A DNA stretch of 64,000 nt from NCBI GenBank assembly GCA_037367405.1, contig JAZKJV010002947.1, positions 1,054,001 to 1,118,000 on the forward strand. The letters run 5' to 3'. Each line of letters begins with the position of its first letter. Positions within the stretch are counted from its first letter, which is position 1. Positions 36,001-51,000 of the stretch are shown here, piece after piece. The notes under the pieces were generated by a model. It ran no database searches and was not told where the DNA came from. It was given only the letters and a program-made list of their open reading frames with translations. The position numbers and the translations under genes were made by a program. The DNA is from Ottelia alismoides. Lineage: Eukaryota > Streptophyta > Magnoliopsida > Alismatales > Hydrocharitaceae.

Positions 36001-39000
36001 TTCCTTTTGATTCATGTTGGTTCCATAATCTGCAAGCTTCCAAGACTGATCATGGTAACATAATTCTCATAAAAGCCGAATGAAATTATTCTTTCCTCTT
36101 GACTTTATATCATCACTAGCTACTCGTATTCTTTCATCCTCATCCTTGATAGACCTAGCGTAAGATTCATGGTTCACTTCCTACCCTCAACTACCTTGCT
36201 GTCATCCTTTGGCTTCTAAAAAGTTGAACTCATTTCTCACTGTCTTAGACTAGATAGTCTATTATTATTGTCATAAGACGTGCATGATTTGTTTCTCCCA
36301 AGTTTTATATTTTTGTTATCATCAGTCCATGAATTGACTCTTGTATTTGTGATAAGCATGATAGTTATATGTGTGCTACTGCCAGGTCGATCTACGACGT
36401 GCCAACAATTGTGAAATCATGCTTACAAAAGTCAAGATGCCGCTTTCAGATATGATGGTAAGCTATTTTTGTTGCTTCTTGTAAATAAATTTATTTATCA
36501 TTCTTTGTGTTCCAGTCTTCCAGATATGTGCAATATATAAGCTGCAAGCTGCCCTTCTTGCCAATTCTGCGCCTAATCATTAATTAATATTTTTTGACAT
36601 GATAAATATCTTTCATATCTATTATAAAGATAGAAGCATCAACGATATTTTCACTGATGCAATCACGATGAGGCGCTCGTGATATCATTTGGTGGACAAA
36701 AATGTTTCCATATTCTATAAAAAAAACTGTCAAGAATAAACATCTATTTCCATACTATGCAATTCTCTTAGGAGGCAAATGACTGGAACTTGTAGCAGTA
36801 ACGTTGTTCTCTTTTTTCAGAAAAAAAAGAACCAATAACTTTGTTGCACAGGACCTCTTCGTACTATATAAACCTTTGAGGAGACAAAGACTAGATCTCG
36901 TAATATTTTCTAAAAACAGAAGCAATAACTTTGTTGCACATGATGGAAATGCATGTAAGGCTTCAGTTTCCTTGGGGGCTCCATAGACAGGAAATGTCAA
37001 AAAAAGATGAGGGTGTGCATCATAGATGGAGAACGTAATTGCGTATGCCTGTATCGTTACAAGTCATGCGATAATTTTAACCTCCGGTTACTCGAGTTAA
37101 ATGTCCTATATGAGCTGATTTATAAATTGGGATTATTTATTTGCTGAAAAGCTGTGTGAGTTACATACGTTGATTTATACCATGTATTTAAACAGATGAT
37201 TATAGCTAGCTTTGCTAATGTCAAAGTTTTTCTTACAATTGTTATTCCAGAATGCAGCTCTTGCAATGGATGAGTCTATTTTAGATATTGACCAAGTGGA
37301 AAATCTAATTAAATTCTGTCCAACGAAGGAGGAGATGGAACAACTCAAGGTTTGCAGTGTAGACATATTAGCCAACTTTTTTAATTCTAATTTCCTTTAA
37401 TTTACGTTTTATATATTATTTCTGTTAGAACTACACGGGGGACAAGGACAATCTGGGGAAATGTGAGCAGGTATGTACTAGTTTTAATGTTCAGTGCCTT
37501 GAATCTGTTTCCAATTGCGAGTCTTTTGGAGTCGGGGTTCGATAAAACTTAATGCATGTGCTGGCTTTATTGTATAGCTCACATGTGACAAAGGCAAATT
37601 TTCCATATGAAATTGCACAGAATAGTATGATCAGGCTTGCGCAAGTCTTATGTGATATGCTGAAGATTTGTGGTCATTTATTTTTTGCCACTGTGAGATC
37701 TGATATCTCTGAATATAAGTGCGTGTTTCAGCTTTATGGTTTTTTTTATTTAAATTGAATTCTTTTATTTCTAACATCACAAATACTTCATGAAAATTTT
37801 GTGGATATCTCTGAGTTCTCTTGAAGCAGTTATGGTACATATCAAATTGTTTTCTTTACTTTGTCCCGTGTTTTTCTGAAAGATTCCTTCCCCATGTTTA
37901 CTTAAGGTTGGATCCATCTTAGACTTGAATATAAAAAACAAGAGTATATCCCGTAATTTACAGAAACCTGTACGCATTATTTAACTTAAGTTTTTTTAAC
38001 TTTTTATTTAGACCTGCATCAGCCACATATATTGGTTATGGTGTATTATTATTCTGTCCTTATTTTATCGTCTGAATGTGTATTCGTGTTTTTACTTATT
38101 AATGCAGTTTTTTCTGGAATTGATGAAAGTTCCTCGGGTAGAATCCAAGCTAAGAGTTTTCGCTTTCAAAATTCAGTTTAATTCACAGGTTATTGTACTA
38201 TCTCTTTAGTCTATTTATATTTGCCCGACAATACTTGACATTTGTTCTAGCTTTTCTACAGATTGTAGATTTTAGAAAGAGCTTGAACATTGTTAATTCC
38301 ACCTGTGAAGAGGTATTCTTGTGTTATACCAAACCAGTGCATTATTTGATTTTGTTGCAGTTATTACATTTTCTTCCTGAACGTTCAGGTTAGGAATTCA
38401 GTCAAATTGAAGGAGATCATGAAAAAGATCCTTTTCATTGGAAATGTCTTGAATCAAGGAACTGCTAGAGGTAATACATCGATCAATGTTCTTCATATGC
38501 TTGATTTTCGTCTTTCAATTTATGTATATCACAATCACTTTGTGACACATGCTCATTGAAGTTAAAAATGACCATTAGAATTAGTTTTTTTTTTGCTTTT
38601 TTAGAGTATGACAGTAGGGTTTTTTGTTTGTTTTATCCTTTGATTTCTATCATATAATTTTCCTTTTCCCTAGTTAGGAGTTTCTTTTCTCTATAAGCGA
38701 AAACCCCTAGGGTCCATGCTACTATACATTGATTTCATTTTTGTCTACATGATATCAACATGGTGATTCTAGATTCACGTTTTAATATCCCACCAAATAT
38801 CCACCGATTATTCTTGGTCATTTTCTTTGGTAACCATGTTCATGTAGATACTTGAAGAGTCATAAATTCGTTGTGTGGGTCTCCTCCTGTTGCTATTATA
38901 TCTTCATACACTTGTCGGTGCCACCTTGAATAGATGATTTACATGTCAAAGTTGTGGCCCACATATTTCAACGACCTCTTCTTCGTGGCCATACATTTCC

Positions 39001-42000
39001 CATGTATATGCTTATCTTCTTCGCCTTCAACATCGGAGTGTACACCATATTGGTTGAGAAAACATCAGTGGACATCCTTTTCTTGTAGGCTGGAGATCTA
39101 TCAAGATGTTTTTTTGAGTTGTTTTTTTTGCAAAATATATAGTAGACTGTATTGGATCTATTTGATAGACTAGTCTCTGATTGATTTTGTCATCAAGAAT
39201 TTCTTTAATGAGTTAAATATATTGTTTTTTTTCATATATAAAGGGTTCATATCCGATTTTGTGATTGACATGGCCATGTTCTATTTTTCTCAAGGTACCT
39301 TATGTCACTCTTTTGGTCCTTACACCTTTCAACAGAATGGGGTTATATGAGAAGTTATGCCCCCTGTTGACATTGTACAGATTCTGTTGGTTCAGAAGAA
39401 ACTTCTCAAAACTCTTTTCTGGAGATGCCATTGTCAGTTGTCGTTGCTAATTACTTGATCAACAGATTTCTGCCATTTGTGCTTAAAGGATGTATACCTC
39501 ACTCTACCTAGAGTTATACCTAGAGTTAGGACTCAAATTACTTGTCAGATCATTTAGCTTATATCCTTTCCTAAAAAACTCGGATTTTCTGCTACTATTC
39601 CAGTTTTGACGTGCTTACAACTAGTTCACCACTTGCATATTACATAGAATCTTGTTTTTCATGAGCTTACAATGCAAGTTGATGTTGTCATTTCATTTGT
39701 GATGCCACAAGGAAGGGAAAATCACTTCCTATGCTTTTTAGATTTTTTGAGGTAAATGGATATGTGCCCAAAAAATGATGCACGCCAAATAGATATATTA
39801 AAAAAATTACAGTTAATATTTATATGGACTGGTCTTTGCATTCTCAATTACATCTTCTCCATAGAATCTATCTTACCAAAAATGAAAGCTAACCATATGG
39901 TCCAAATAAGAGTTAAAGGTCTCTATTATCCTTTATTCGATGCTCCAGAACTCTTTTTTCTTATTCAAAAAAGGGGGAAACACGCTATGTTGTCTGGCCC
40001 ATATATATATATATATTAAAAGAGAGTTCAGAAAAACTTACAGACTCTAAGACTCGAGGAGAATCTTTACTTGAGAAATTACATTATCAACATAAAAGCG
40101 TTGAGTACAACGCCTGAATAACTGCTACAGGTTTGTATTTTGCTGCATTTAGATAGTCCCAAAAAGTATCTGCACTAATAAAGTTTACCTAATCTATACC
40201 AAGCTCATGTCAAGTTGGGGGATACCTCTTGTAGTGGAAAAAACAATGCTCCATCGTCTCTATCTCCTGATTGCGTAAGGGGCACATACTGGATAAACCT
40301 GCAATGGCCTTGCACAACAGTCTTTTGTCAGTATGTGCTTTTGTCTAAAAGACACAAAAAATGTTAATTTTGCTTGGAAGCTTCAATTCCAAATGAAGTT
40401 GCAATCACATATCAAATTGTTGTCAACTGGATTGACCTATCCACTACTCTGTAGGCTCGCTTCACAAGGAACATGTTATCTTTCCACACCTAGTGATTTC
40501 TTCTGTCTGTCGGACCATTAATACGGCTCAAGAACTCTAACAGACTATGAAAATCCCATTTATCTAGCAGTCCACACTACACGTGCCTTGCGGTCTGCCA
40601 CCAAAACAAAAAGGTAAGGGAAGCGTGATGCAAAAGAGTCCTTACCCGTCCAATTGTCTGTCCAAAATGTGAAGGAGTCGCCGTTGCCAAGAATTTTTTG
40701 AGGACTAAAAGAGGGGGTAACACGCTATGATGCCCTCCCCAATATATAAAAAAAGAATAAGGAAAAGAAAAGGGATACAAGCGAAGGGTCATAAAGATGA
40801 CCAGGATTCCACAAAAGCCTTGGACCACGCTAACACATTTTCCGTATAGAATCTGCAGCCCGAGAGCACCAATGCGTTTCTCTCCAACCAAATACACCAC
40901 AGTAACGCCAGAGGACTTAACAGTTCCATCCGCAGTCTGCGGGGGTTAGAACGGAACCCCGCCCAAAATGTGTCGAAAGAAGACGCGTCGACCCAGTCGA
41001 GACCCAGGTCGAGCCATGAATCCGCAACGCGTTGACATTGGAAGAATATGTGATCCACCGACTCGACGACCACCCTGCAAAGGTAGCAGGACTCGGAATC
41101 TGCCCCCAAGAACCGCGTGCAACGGTCCCGCATCATTAGGCATTTGCGCCTGAGGAGCCATAGAAAAAACTAATACGCTCAGGGAGGTGAAGGCCCCATA
41201 TGGAGGAGCAGTCTTTAACGAGGGCCTCGGAAGAGCTTGGAGGCAGCCTCCGAATAGCCGCATAGGCCTTCTTGACCGTGAAAGGAGCGCCTCTCCACAC
41301 CCAGTGGTCCCGCCCCCCCTGGGGCCCTCGCAATTGGCCGGAGAATCGCATAGCCGAAGGAAATCATCTAGTCTTTGGTTTGAAAAATTAGCGTTGAATC
41401 GGGCATCCAGTTCCCATCACACCACACATTAGCAACTTTAAACTCCCTGTCTGCCGTCAAGGCAAATAGCCTTGGGAATCTAGAAGCGATAGACCCCTCA
41501 CCAGTCCAGTTGTCAAGCCAGAATGCAAACGACAGGCCGTTGCCCAAGATGGGCTGGAACAAGTCCTGGTATCGAGGCAGTAGCAAGAGAATCCCCCTCC
41601 AAAATGGGGAAGGTCGAAAGCCCGGAGTGGGCGCAGGGGCCAGGGTGCTCCGACAGAGGTAGATCCGGCGGATCAACATGCAGCATAAATCATCCGAGGT
41701 CCCCCACACGCGGGAGATCCATTTCAGTAGCAACGCCTCGTTCATATCATTTAGGTTACGGACACCCAGCCCTCCTTTCGATTTCTACAACGAGACCGTG
41801 TCCCAATCAACAAGATGGATGCCCCCGGCTATCAGCCCGCTCCCGCGCCATAGGAATCTCCTCATAATTCCTTCAATACGAACATGAATCCCATTTGGTA
41901 ATAAAGACGTGGACATGAAGAAGTTGGGGATGGATGCCAGTACCGCCTTTAGAAGTACCAACCTCCCCCCCCGCTGGAGAGGATGGAGGAACTCCATCCC

Positions 42001-45000
42001 GCTAATTTTCTCTCCATTTTCTCAACGATCGGAAGCCAATCCGCCATTCGCGCACGATCGAAAGTAAGGGGCATCCCGAGTTAACGAAACGGCAGATTGC
42101 CGCAGCCAACCTCCAGATCAGCAGAGCAAGAGTGTGCCTCCTCCTCGGGGTAGGCAAACGCCACCAAAATGGATTTGTCTCGATTTTGGACATGACATTT
42201 CCCCAAATAGATCCAGCACGGCGTCAACCGCCCCAACCTCCTCCCTGCCTCCCTCCACGAAAAATAATGTGTCATCCGCATATTGTACCAGAGGGATATT
42301 AAGATCGTTCTTGGAGAAACCCGAGAACATGCCACATCGTTGCACCTGCACCAACATGCACGCCAGCGTATCCGCTGCTATAACAAAAAAGAGCGGGGCA
42401 AGGGGGCATCCCTGTCTGACACCCCTCTGAGGCTGGTAAAACCCACCCTTCGGACGGCCATTGACAAGGACCGCCATGGACGTCGTGGTAATACAACGCT
42501 TCATCCAAGAAATCCATGTGTCGGGGAAGCCCCTCCTATGCAAAGCTTCCCATAGGAAGCGCCAATCGAGAGTATCGTAAGCCTTGGCAAAATATGCCTT
42601 CTAGAGCATAGCCTTCCTATCAATCCTCTTCCATTCCGCCCGCCATAATGAAATAGTCCCCAATTTGCCTTCCGGGGATGAAAGCCGCCTGGACGTGCGA
42701 GATAAGGTCCGCGAGAACCCTACTGAGGCGGAGGGCAAACACTTTAGCAATAATCAGATAAAGCTCGTTGGAAAGGGCAATTGGACGAAACTCCTCAATG
42801 CACTCAGCCGCACCATTCTTCGGAAGGAGCACAATCAGCGCTCGATTAATCTTTTTGAACCCCGCGTTGCACAAGCAAACCTCGCGAACCACCTCGAAGA
42901 CCTCCCCCTCGAGAAGATCTCAAAAATCTCGATATAAAGACACGAGAAAACCATCCGGCCCGGGCGCGCCATCCACGTTGAGAGACCAGACAACGACCCG
43001 AACCTCCTTCAACGACACCGGTAAGACAACGTCCCGCAGCGAGCTCTGACGACAGCCGCTCTGCCCCGCGACCCAACCAACGCCACATGCGATGAAGGGA
43101 CCGGGATGAGAAGGTACGGAAGTGCTTGGCGATCGAATTGCCCATGTCCTTGTCACCCGCAACACGAACGCCGTCCACGATGACCGAGCGCAAAGCATTA
43201 GCACGTCGTTTATCGTTCGCAACACGATGAAAGAATGCCGTCTTGACATCCCTCTCCACTAGCCACTTGTGATGAGAACGCTGGCGCCACTCTGCAACTC
43301 GCTTCTTATCATCCAGCGCCACTTCTTTGAGACAAGACTCCCGCTTTGCGAGATCCACAGGAGAGAAAGGGTTGGAGTCCTCGAGCTGATTAAGGCCGGC
43401 AAGGACCTCCTCAACCGAGGCCCTGGCCGTACGGCGAGCCGCGCGCGACTCCTTCTTGAATAAGCAAAGCCTTCCCTGCAGCGAAACGAGCTTCTGGAAG
43501 AACCTCGAGACCGCCGAACCCGAGGCAATCGTAGAGGTCCAGTGTTGGGTAACCAGCTTGCGAAAAGAGTCCTCGAGAAGCCATGCCTTCTTGTACCTGA
43601 AAAATCCCCGGGGCGGAGATTGCTCCCTCAATTCCCAAACGAGCGGGGATTGGTCCGAGCAGGTCCGAATCCTCGTCGTAGCGAAGCACGAGGGGAAGAG
43701 ATTTAGAAGTTCGGACGACGCCAAGAACCGGTCGATGCGGGAGCGAGAGTCGGAGCTCCTCCAAGTGTACTTTGTGTTAGGAGCATCAATCACCTCAAGT
43801 TCCGAATCATCTAATAACTCCACAAATTCAGCCGACCTCTGGTCTTGGCCGCCACACAACCCCGGTCTATCGGTATAAAGCAAGGTAACGTTGAAGTCGC
43901 CACCGATCAACCACGCGCCCCCTGGGAAAGAGGATCTGGCGGAACGAAGGTCATCCCATAGCTGTCGACGGTCACCGGCCTGGCAGGGCCCATAAACACA
44001 AGAGACGACAACAGTATGCAAAGTGGAGAGGCACTCGAGGAGAACCGTCAATACATGGGATCCCCTGAGCTCCGAGCGCAAAGCAAAATCGTGATCCCGC
44101 CAGGCAATTAGTATACCTCCCACGGATCCCACTACGTCCATAGCGCGGTAATCGGAGATGGGACCAGCGTCGAAAGAGCGCCAAATATCCCTCGAGCAAG
44201 CCTGCAACTTAGTTTCCTGAAGCAAAATGATATCACAACCCCATTCGAGGAAGAGAACCCAAGATCTTCCTCTTTTCCGGGTCACCCATACCCCTTACAT
44301 TCCAAGTGAGCCCCTTCATTGAGAACCGCTGCGGTTTCCCCCCGTAAGGACCACACCCGCCAACACAACCACCCGGGCCAAACGATCGGACACCGGCTGA
44401 GGCGAGGTGTCGGCCCAACGCGCCCGCGGGCGCCTCCTGTACCTCTTTCCGACCCGCTTGTGGTCAGGCCCAGGAGAGGTACCCAAAGAAGAAGTATCCG
44501 AGTTAGAGTTCCCAGCAAGAAGCGGCCCCCGAGAAAGGGGACCCTCCTCCGCTCCAGTCGTGCCCAGATCCTGGCCCCCCACCGAGGAGGACATGTCTTC
44601 GAGGGCAAGAGTCCGACGGGGCCACTCAGGCCCAAGGATGTCATCAGAAACGTATGAGCCATCACAAAAATCCGAAAGGGCAATTGGATCCACCGCCCGT
44701 TGCTTGAGGAGCCCGCAGGCGGATCCATCACCCAAAAGCCCGGGTGTTGCGACCCGGGAGTCCGAATATCCGACTCCGAGGTGGTACCCTGTGTCCGGAT
44801 CCATCACCCGAAAGCCCGGGCCATTGCCAAGAATTAGGTAAAGAAGTTTGAAAACTGTTGCGCAATCGATCTAATTCCTTTCAAAAAAGCTGAAGGAGAA
44901 GGATGATATGAAAGGTTCCCATGTGTCGGGATGCCATGAATGCGATGAGTAAGTCTGCAAAAAAGGTCCTTGCCTCTGCCCTCATTCATTGTATCTAGAT

Positions 45001-48000
45001 GGTGAATTCCGAGGCCCCTCGCTGCCTTTGGGAGTGTAACTATCTCCCCATCTACTAGATGATATCTAGATCTCACTTGGCCTAACTTACCCTAAAGAAA
45101 TCTCCTCATGATCATCTCCGGCCAACGATGAATACTTGCAGGGAGGAGTTGCCCGACATAAAGAACACATGGATTGCTGTGAGAATCACCTTTATAAGCA
45201 CCGGATGTCCCCCCTTCCAATGAGAAGATTGCTGCATCCAACTTGTCAATTTTCTCTCCATCTTTTCAATTAGAGGCAATCGATCAACTATCTGCTCCAC
45301 AACTCTTAAGACTAAAAAATAAGCCAGGTCGGGTACTAGGGTGTACACATCCACTCTAACGTGACAATGCACTAGATACATTTAGTCCATTACACAAGAA
45401 GAATAGATGCTTTTCGATATTAGATCCATCCAAACAAAGGGAAAATTCCCTCCTTACCATGCCAAGAATCTTGGTTCTGTAAAACCTCATTACTATACAC
45501 CTCTGTTTTCATAGTCATAAAAATATCTTTACTCACAATGGGATTGTGGAGCTCCGGACAAGATGAAAATCACAAAGCTAGTCACTCAAATCAAAGATCG
45601 TAGTAGGAGTTAACACCCCGTATGCCTTTGTGACAGAGAACCCCCCCATCAAACTATCATCTACAGTCATGGTCATTTGTTGGTCCCTCCACATTGTTAA
45701 GGGACTTCGTTGTCTTCGAAACCTTGTGCACTCTTGCCTCAGTGAAGTCAAATATAAAAAAGGGAACACATGAGACATCAAACCGAGCATCATGAACACA
45801 CAAATCATGATTAGCCGTCAAAATATAGATACACGTGATTTGACTACATATGGTCTCGTTCTTAATTCAATCGTTTGCCCGAAATTTGAATCTACAATTG
45901 TTACCTAAAATCGGCTTTAGAAGGGATACAATTTCGAACATTATGGCATCGTCAAAGCATATAGGCACGCGATTCAATCACGTATGGCCTCGTCCTCAGT
46001 TCTGTCGTCTCTGTCATCTATTCGAAATCCGAGTATGCAATTGTTATCTGAAATTGACCTCAGAAGAGATACGATTTCAGGTATTGTGACACATTTGCGT
46101 CTCCAAAAGTTTGTCGGAGCATGAATTAGTTAGTATCCACTAGAGATGGAGGAATTCCCGTAATTCTCCACACTAGTCGACATTGCATGTTTTCATCGTT
46201 TCATTAAATGTCATGACCCACTTTGCTAGAAGTGCTTTATTCATAACCTTTAGGTTTCTTTATCAGTTTATCCCAAGATCGTCACCCTTCAAGGGTTTAG
46301 TTATCATATCCTAATCAACCATTGACATCCCTTTAGCCTTCCTACTAGAACAATACAAGAGGAAATGATACATATCGAATTTAATGTTATTCTAATTTAA
46401 GAATCATGGGGATATCAAAGTGATATGGACTATCGACGTATCTTAATATATGTATAAGTTTTAAATTTTGTCTTTTTTCTTTTAAAAATGAGGTTTTCAA
46501 CATTTTATCTTTCCTCTTTAAAAATGATGTTTACACCTTGTCCGCCTCGAGGCTTATACGTCATCTCATGCACAATTAACTGCCTCGATTTGCCTTATGT
46601 GTTTGTTAAAACAATGGCTACACCCCTACTGGAACTAGACAAGTGGAAAGAAAGAACACATGTATAAAAGAGAGAACTACCTTTAAAAGAACAAGATAAC
46701 TGCCATGAGATTAGCAAAGGTCTTTCGACTTCTGCATTTACCCTCTAGCTTTTACATCAATGTATCCGATCCTCTTTACAAATCTTCCTAGAAGACAAAG
46801 AATGACCTAAACAAGTCAGAGATAGAGCAACACATGAAATACCTAGAGAAGTACTGCACTATAGATTTTCGCCTCCAACTCAAATAGACCAAGAGCCATA
46901 AAAAGGTATTTTGACAATAACATGTAAGCTTAGAGAGGTCGTAAAAATGTAGGAAACAATAGAGATCACCTTTACTTCCATGTCTCCCCTTCAATGAAGA
47001 AGATTTTGCCATTTGCATAGTGAAAAAACGAACTCCAGATATTACCTCTATTAAATCCTGCATAAATGCTAGCATGCATCCATCCTCACCGTCATTGGTA
47101 GTGTGTTCACAACAATGATAAACAAAAGAGGCGGAGGCGGAGGCTTTGGGAGGGGGCGATCGAAGCTGGGGGGTTGTAATCGATTGGAAACTTAGCCGAT
47201 AATGAGTAATCGAAGATGGGAGGGTTTAATCGAGTAATCGGGTTATCGGATTCGATACAGGTAAGCCTCTGAGCGACTGCACGGTTCGTATATGCGGTCG
47301 TATAGCCCGCATATGCGGTCCGTGCATGCGCTAGGGGCGCTTAGGTCCCCGATTCATGAATGCGACACGCCTGAGGGACCGCACGCGCATATGTGGCCGC
47401 TCCGAGCGCTTTCGGGAACACTGATTTATTTGCTTCCTAGAATCATCCTAGTTACCTAGAGAGACCTCAAACGGATGGAAGATGTTGCGGTATGAGTCTA
47501 CACCATCAACCATCTTCATGTATGTTTGTGTAGATGCATTTAATTCGGTCTACAGTCCAAGTCTTTGTCATTGTTGTCATCATGTGAAAAAATAGAGTTT
47601 TAGAGTCGAGGTCTCATCCCTGGGTGCCTTTAAAGGTCCGACACCCATTGTCAAGATAGATGGGATAAATTACAATCTTTGGGCCATGCAGTTTATGAAC
47701 CTAATGCAGTATAACGACAAGAAGCCCATCCTCACATAGTATGAACCGAGTGACAAGACTGGGAGTAATACCTCATGGGAGGAAGACGATGCCTGGGCGT
47801 ATGCGTGGCTATCTGGGACCGTTTTAATGGAGATAGCTAATGATATTCTGAGTCAGCCTACTACAAAGGCTATGTGGGACATTCTCGCCGCCACGTATTC
47901 CCCGATGAAAAATGAATCGAAGATACTGCAACTCCAGCATGATATCTTCACTTTGAAACAGAATGGGCATCTTATACATACCTCTACACTTCTCTAAGGG

Positions 48001-51000
48001 GTGTATGTTTGAGAAGCTTCATGGTTTCATCCCATTGATTGCTACTCCAGAATACCTTAAGGCGTACACGAATTCCGTGATGAATGGAGTGTTTCTAGCA
48101 GCTCTTGTTCCTGAGTACAATGCTGCTCGAGCGCATATTCTTACAGACACCACCATACCACCGATGGAGGAGGCATATCGTAGACTCAACAGGCTTTCTA
48201 TATCCTATGGTAGTGCTACTCAACAACATCAGACTTCCTCTGCTATGGCTGCATCTCGTGGTAGAGGAAGTCCAACACAGTATCGTAGTCGTGACAACAG
48301 TGGTAGGGCAGGAGGTAGTCGACCTCGTCAGCCTTGCTCTTACTGCCACAGGTCTGGACACTTCGAGAATGCATGCTATTTTAAGCATGACTTTCCTCCT
48401 TCAACGCGTGTAGCAGAGCAGATTGAGCATGTTGGTACTCTTACTTTTGATCAGAGGTTCGATGATCTGGTTTCTCGTCTGAGAGAGATTATGCCTACAT
48501 CCAGCCCATCCAGTGCTCCTTCTGCATCATCAGAGGTAGCTACATCATCATCATGTACAACATATGCTCTTACTAGTTGCTACATGGCAGACTTATCTGA
48601 ATGGATCATGGATTCTGGAGCTTCACACCATCTTTGTGGTGATAGAAGCCAGTTTAGTACATACATGTCGACTCATCCAGGTAGATCGATTGTTATAGCA
48701 GATGGAACCTACTCTCCTATTACTAGTCTGGGGGATGTGCAGTTGACTTCAGGGATGCGTCTACAAAATGTCCTTTATGCTCTTGATTTTCCTTGAATTT
48801 ATTATCTATTAGCTAAATCACCAGAGATTTACATTGTCATGCCATATTTGATCCTTCATCCCTTGTGTTTCAGGACATTCTTACGGGCAAGGTGATTGGA
48901 TTTGGCTGAGTAGGGATGAGCATGGGCCGGGCTGGGCCGAGCCCTAAAGGGCCCAGGCCCAAGCCTACTTAAAAACTTCGTGCCTTGGGCCGGGCCTAGG
49001 CCCGCTAATTTTTTTTTGGTTTGGCCCAATCCCAGGCCCGACCCAATTCCTATGGGTCGGGCTTGGGCTGGGCCGGCCCATCTTAACCCATTATATATTA
49101 TTAACTTTGAGTTTGTGTTTAAAGTCAATCTTAATTCAAGTTAGACGAGCTAAAATTGTTTAAAACATATACCATAATACTTGTGAAACAACTAAAACTC
49201 AACTCTACCAGAGATGGTTTCTCATTTTATACAAGTCCACTCAATGTTATATACCATAAACGTCTCTCATTACAGAAAATGAAAGAGTGAACCAAGTTTA
49301 CACAGTTAACAAAAACAGGTGCACCAAGCACTACATGTTAAAAAAATGGGCATAATGCTCGTATTGGTAAAGTTTCAATAACAGAAAATATTATAATAGA
49401 AAAAACAAACACTTAAAACTCAAGAATAACCACTAGAATCTAAGACATAGACTAATTAAGAAAAATTCATTCTGAAATAAACTACAATGATCATCAACTC
49501 ATATGTTCCATACATGACTTTCTTGATTTATAAACATTGTATGAAGATAGGATACATGAATATGACAAGTGAGAGTATCTATACGTGTAGGATATGGGAA
49601 GGGTTCGGGCCCTATTCGGGTCGGGCCCGTGGGCCGGGTCGGGCTGGGCCAAGCCAAGCCCGAGCCCGGCCCAAAAAAGTTTCGGACCTAAAAATTAGGC
49701 CCAAGCCCGGCCCAATGTTCGCTTGGGCTTGGTTCGGGCCAGGCTTTTTGGGCCGAGCTGGGCCGGGCCGGCCCAGTCCAATGCTCATCCCTAGCTGTGA
49801 GCAAGGAGGACTGTATATACTGGTTCGATCTCCTTATGTTGGTATCTCGTCTCTACATAGTGGTTCTGTCTCTTCGTATATGTAGCATCTCCGTTTTGGT
49901 CATCTTCCTCTGCAAAAGATGTGTCACGTTCTTCTTCAGATCTCCCCTCGTGCGATTTTTCCAGGTTGTCTTGGGTCTTTCTGCTTAGAAAATTTTTTTT
50001 GATGCTGGTCCTAGTATTCAATCGTTTATTAATGAGATAAAGAATATCTTTTCTGCGAATGTCAAATATATCCGTTCTGACAATGCTTTAGAATTTTGTA
50101 ATAGTCATCTCTCACAGTTTCTCAGAACCCTTGGTATTGTTCATCAGACTTCGTGCGCTTATACTTCCCAACAGAATGGGGTGGTTGAGCGCAAACATCA
50201 TCATCTTTTGGATGTGACCAGGAGCCTTTTGATCCAGAGCCACGCTCCTCATTCATATTGGGGAGATGCGGTTATAACAACTTGTTATCTAGTAAATCAT
50301 ATGCCCTCGTCTGTGCTAGGAGAGAAGATCCCATTTTCGATTGCGTTTCCCGAGAAGGATCTTTTCTCCCTCACTCCTCGTGTGTTTGAGTCGATTGCTT
50401 TTGTACATCATACGTCCCCGGGTCATGACACACTCTCTCCTAGAGCTATCAAATGTGTCTTTATGGGGTATTCAAGGACTCAAAAGGGATATCGTTAATT
50501 TGACCCTGTTCAAAGAAAGTACTATGTTAGTGCAGATGCCACATTCTTTGAGTCTATTATGTTTTTCTCTCCTACAAGTGATAAGCTGATTTCTTCTGAG
50601 TTTGGGGAAGAGGTATACATGTCCTTATCTTCAAATGTGTCTACATTAGACTCTACTTCCTTTCCACCTTCGTCGCCACCTTCGTCACAATCTCCACCTC
50701 CACTGCTTCCACTATCTACATTCGTTGCACCCCCATACTTTCCACATGTTTACTAGCACCGACCTTGTGCTCACATGCTTACTCCAGCATCCAGCACGCC
50801 CCAGGTATGTTTTAAATACTTGGTTTCTAATGATGGCATTGGTGATTTGCATTTACAACAGGATGAGCAGGAGGTTATAGATGTGACATTTAATGGGGAG
50901 GATGAGGACCGTGATATACCCATAACACTACGGAAGTAGAGGCGTACATGCACTATGTAACCCCTTGCTTCCCATGTCTCTCTTACACGCCTTTCAGAGG

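Larger units (their letters stand above)
40696..44819 (-). mobile_element. L1 LINE, 5'-truncated, nested in an older L1
   Basis: Minus-strand element with its 3' end at the T run at 40696-40699 (a short poly(A) on the minus strand). It holds the end of ORF1 (44320-44819), the ORF2 endonuclease (42900-44319), the RT (41800-43010) and the zf-RVT (40789-41140). It is GC-rich, unlike its AT-rich surroundings. A 16-bp TSD flanks it. Several frameshifts break ORF2. Confidence 0.85.

Noticed and set aside
43456..43878. Plus frames of 90-144 codons across 41.5-44.8 kb
   Set aside because: Antisense shadows of the GC-rich minus-strand L1 ORF2.
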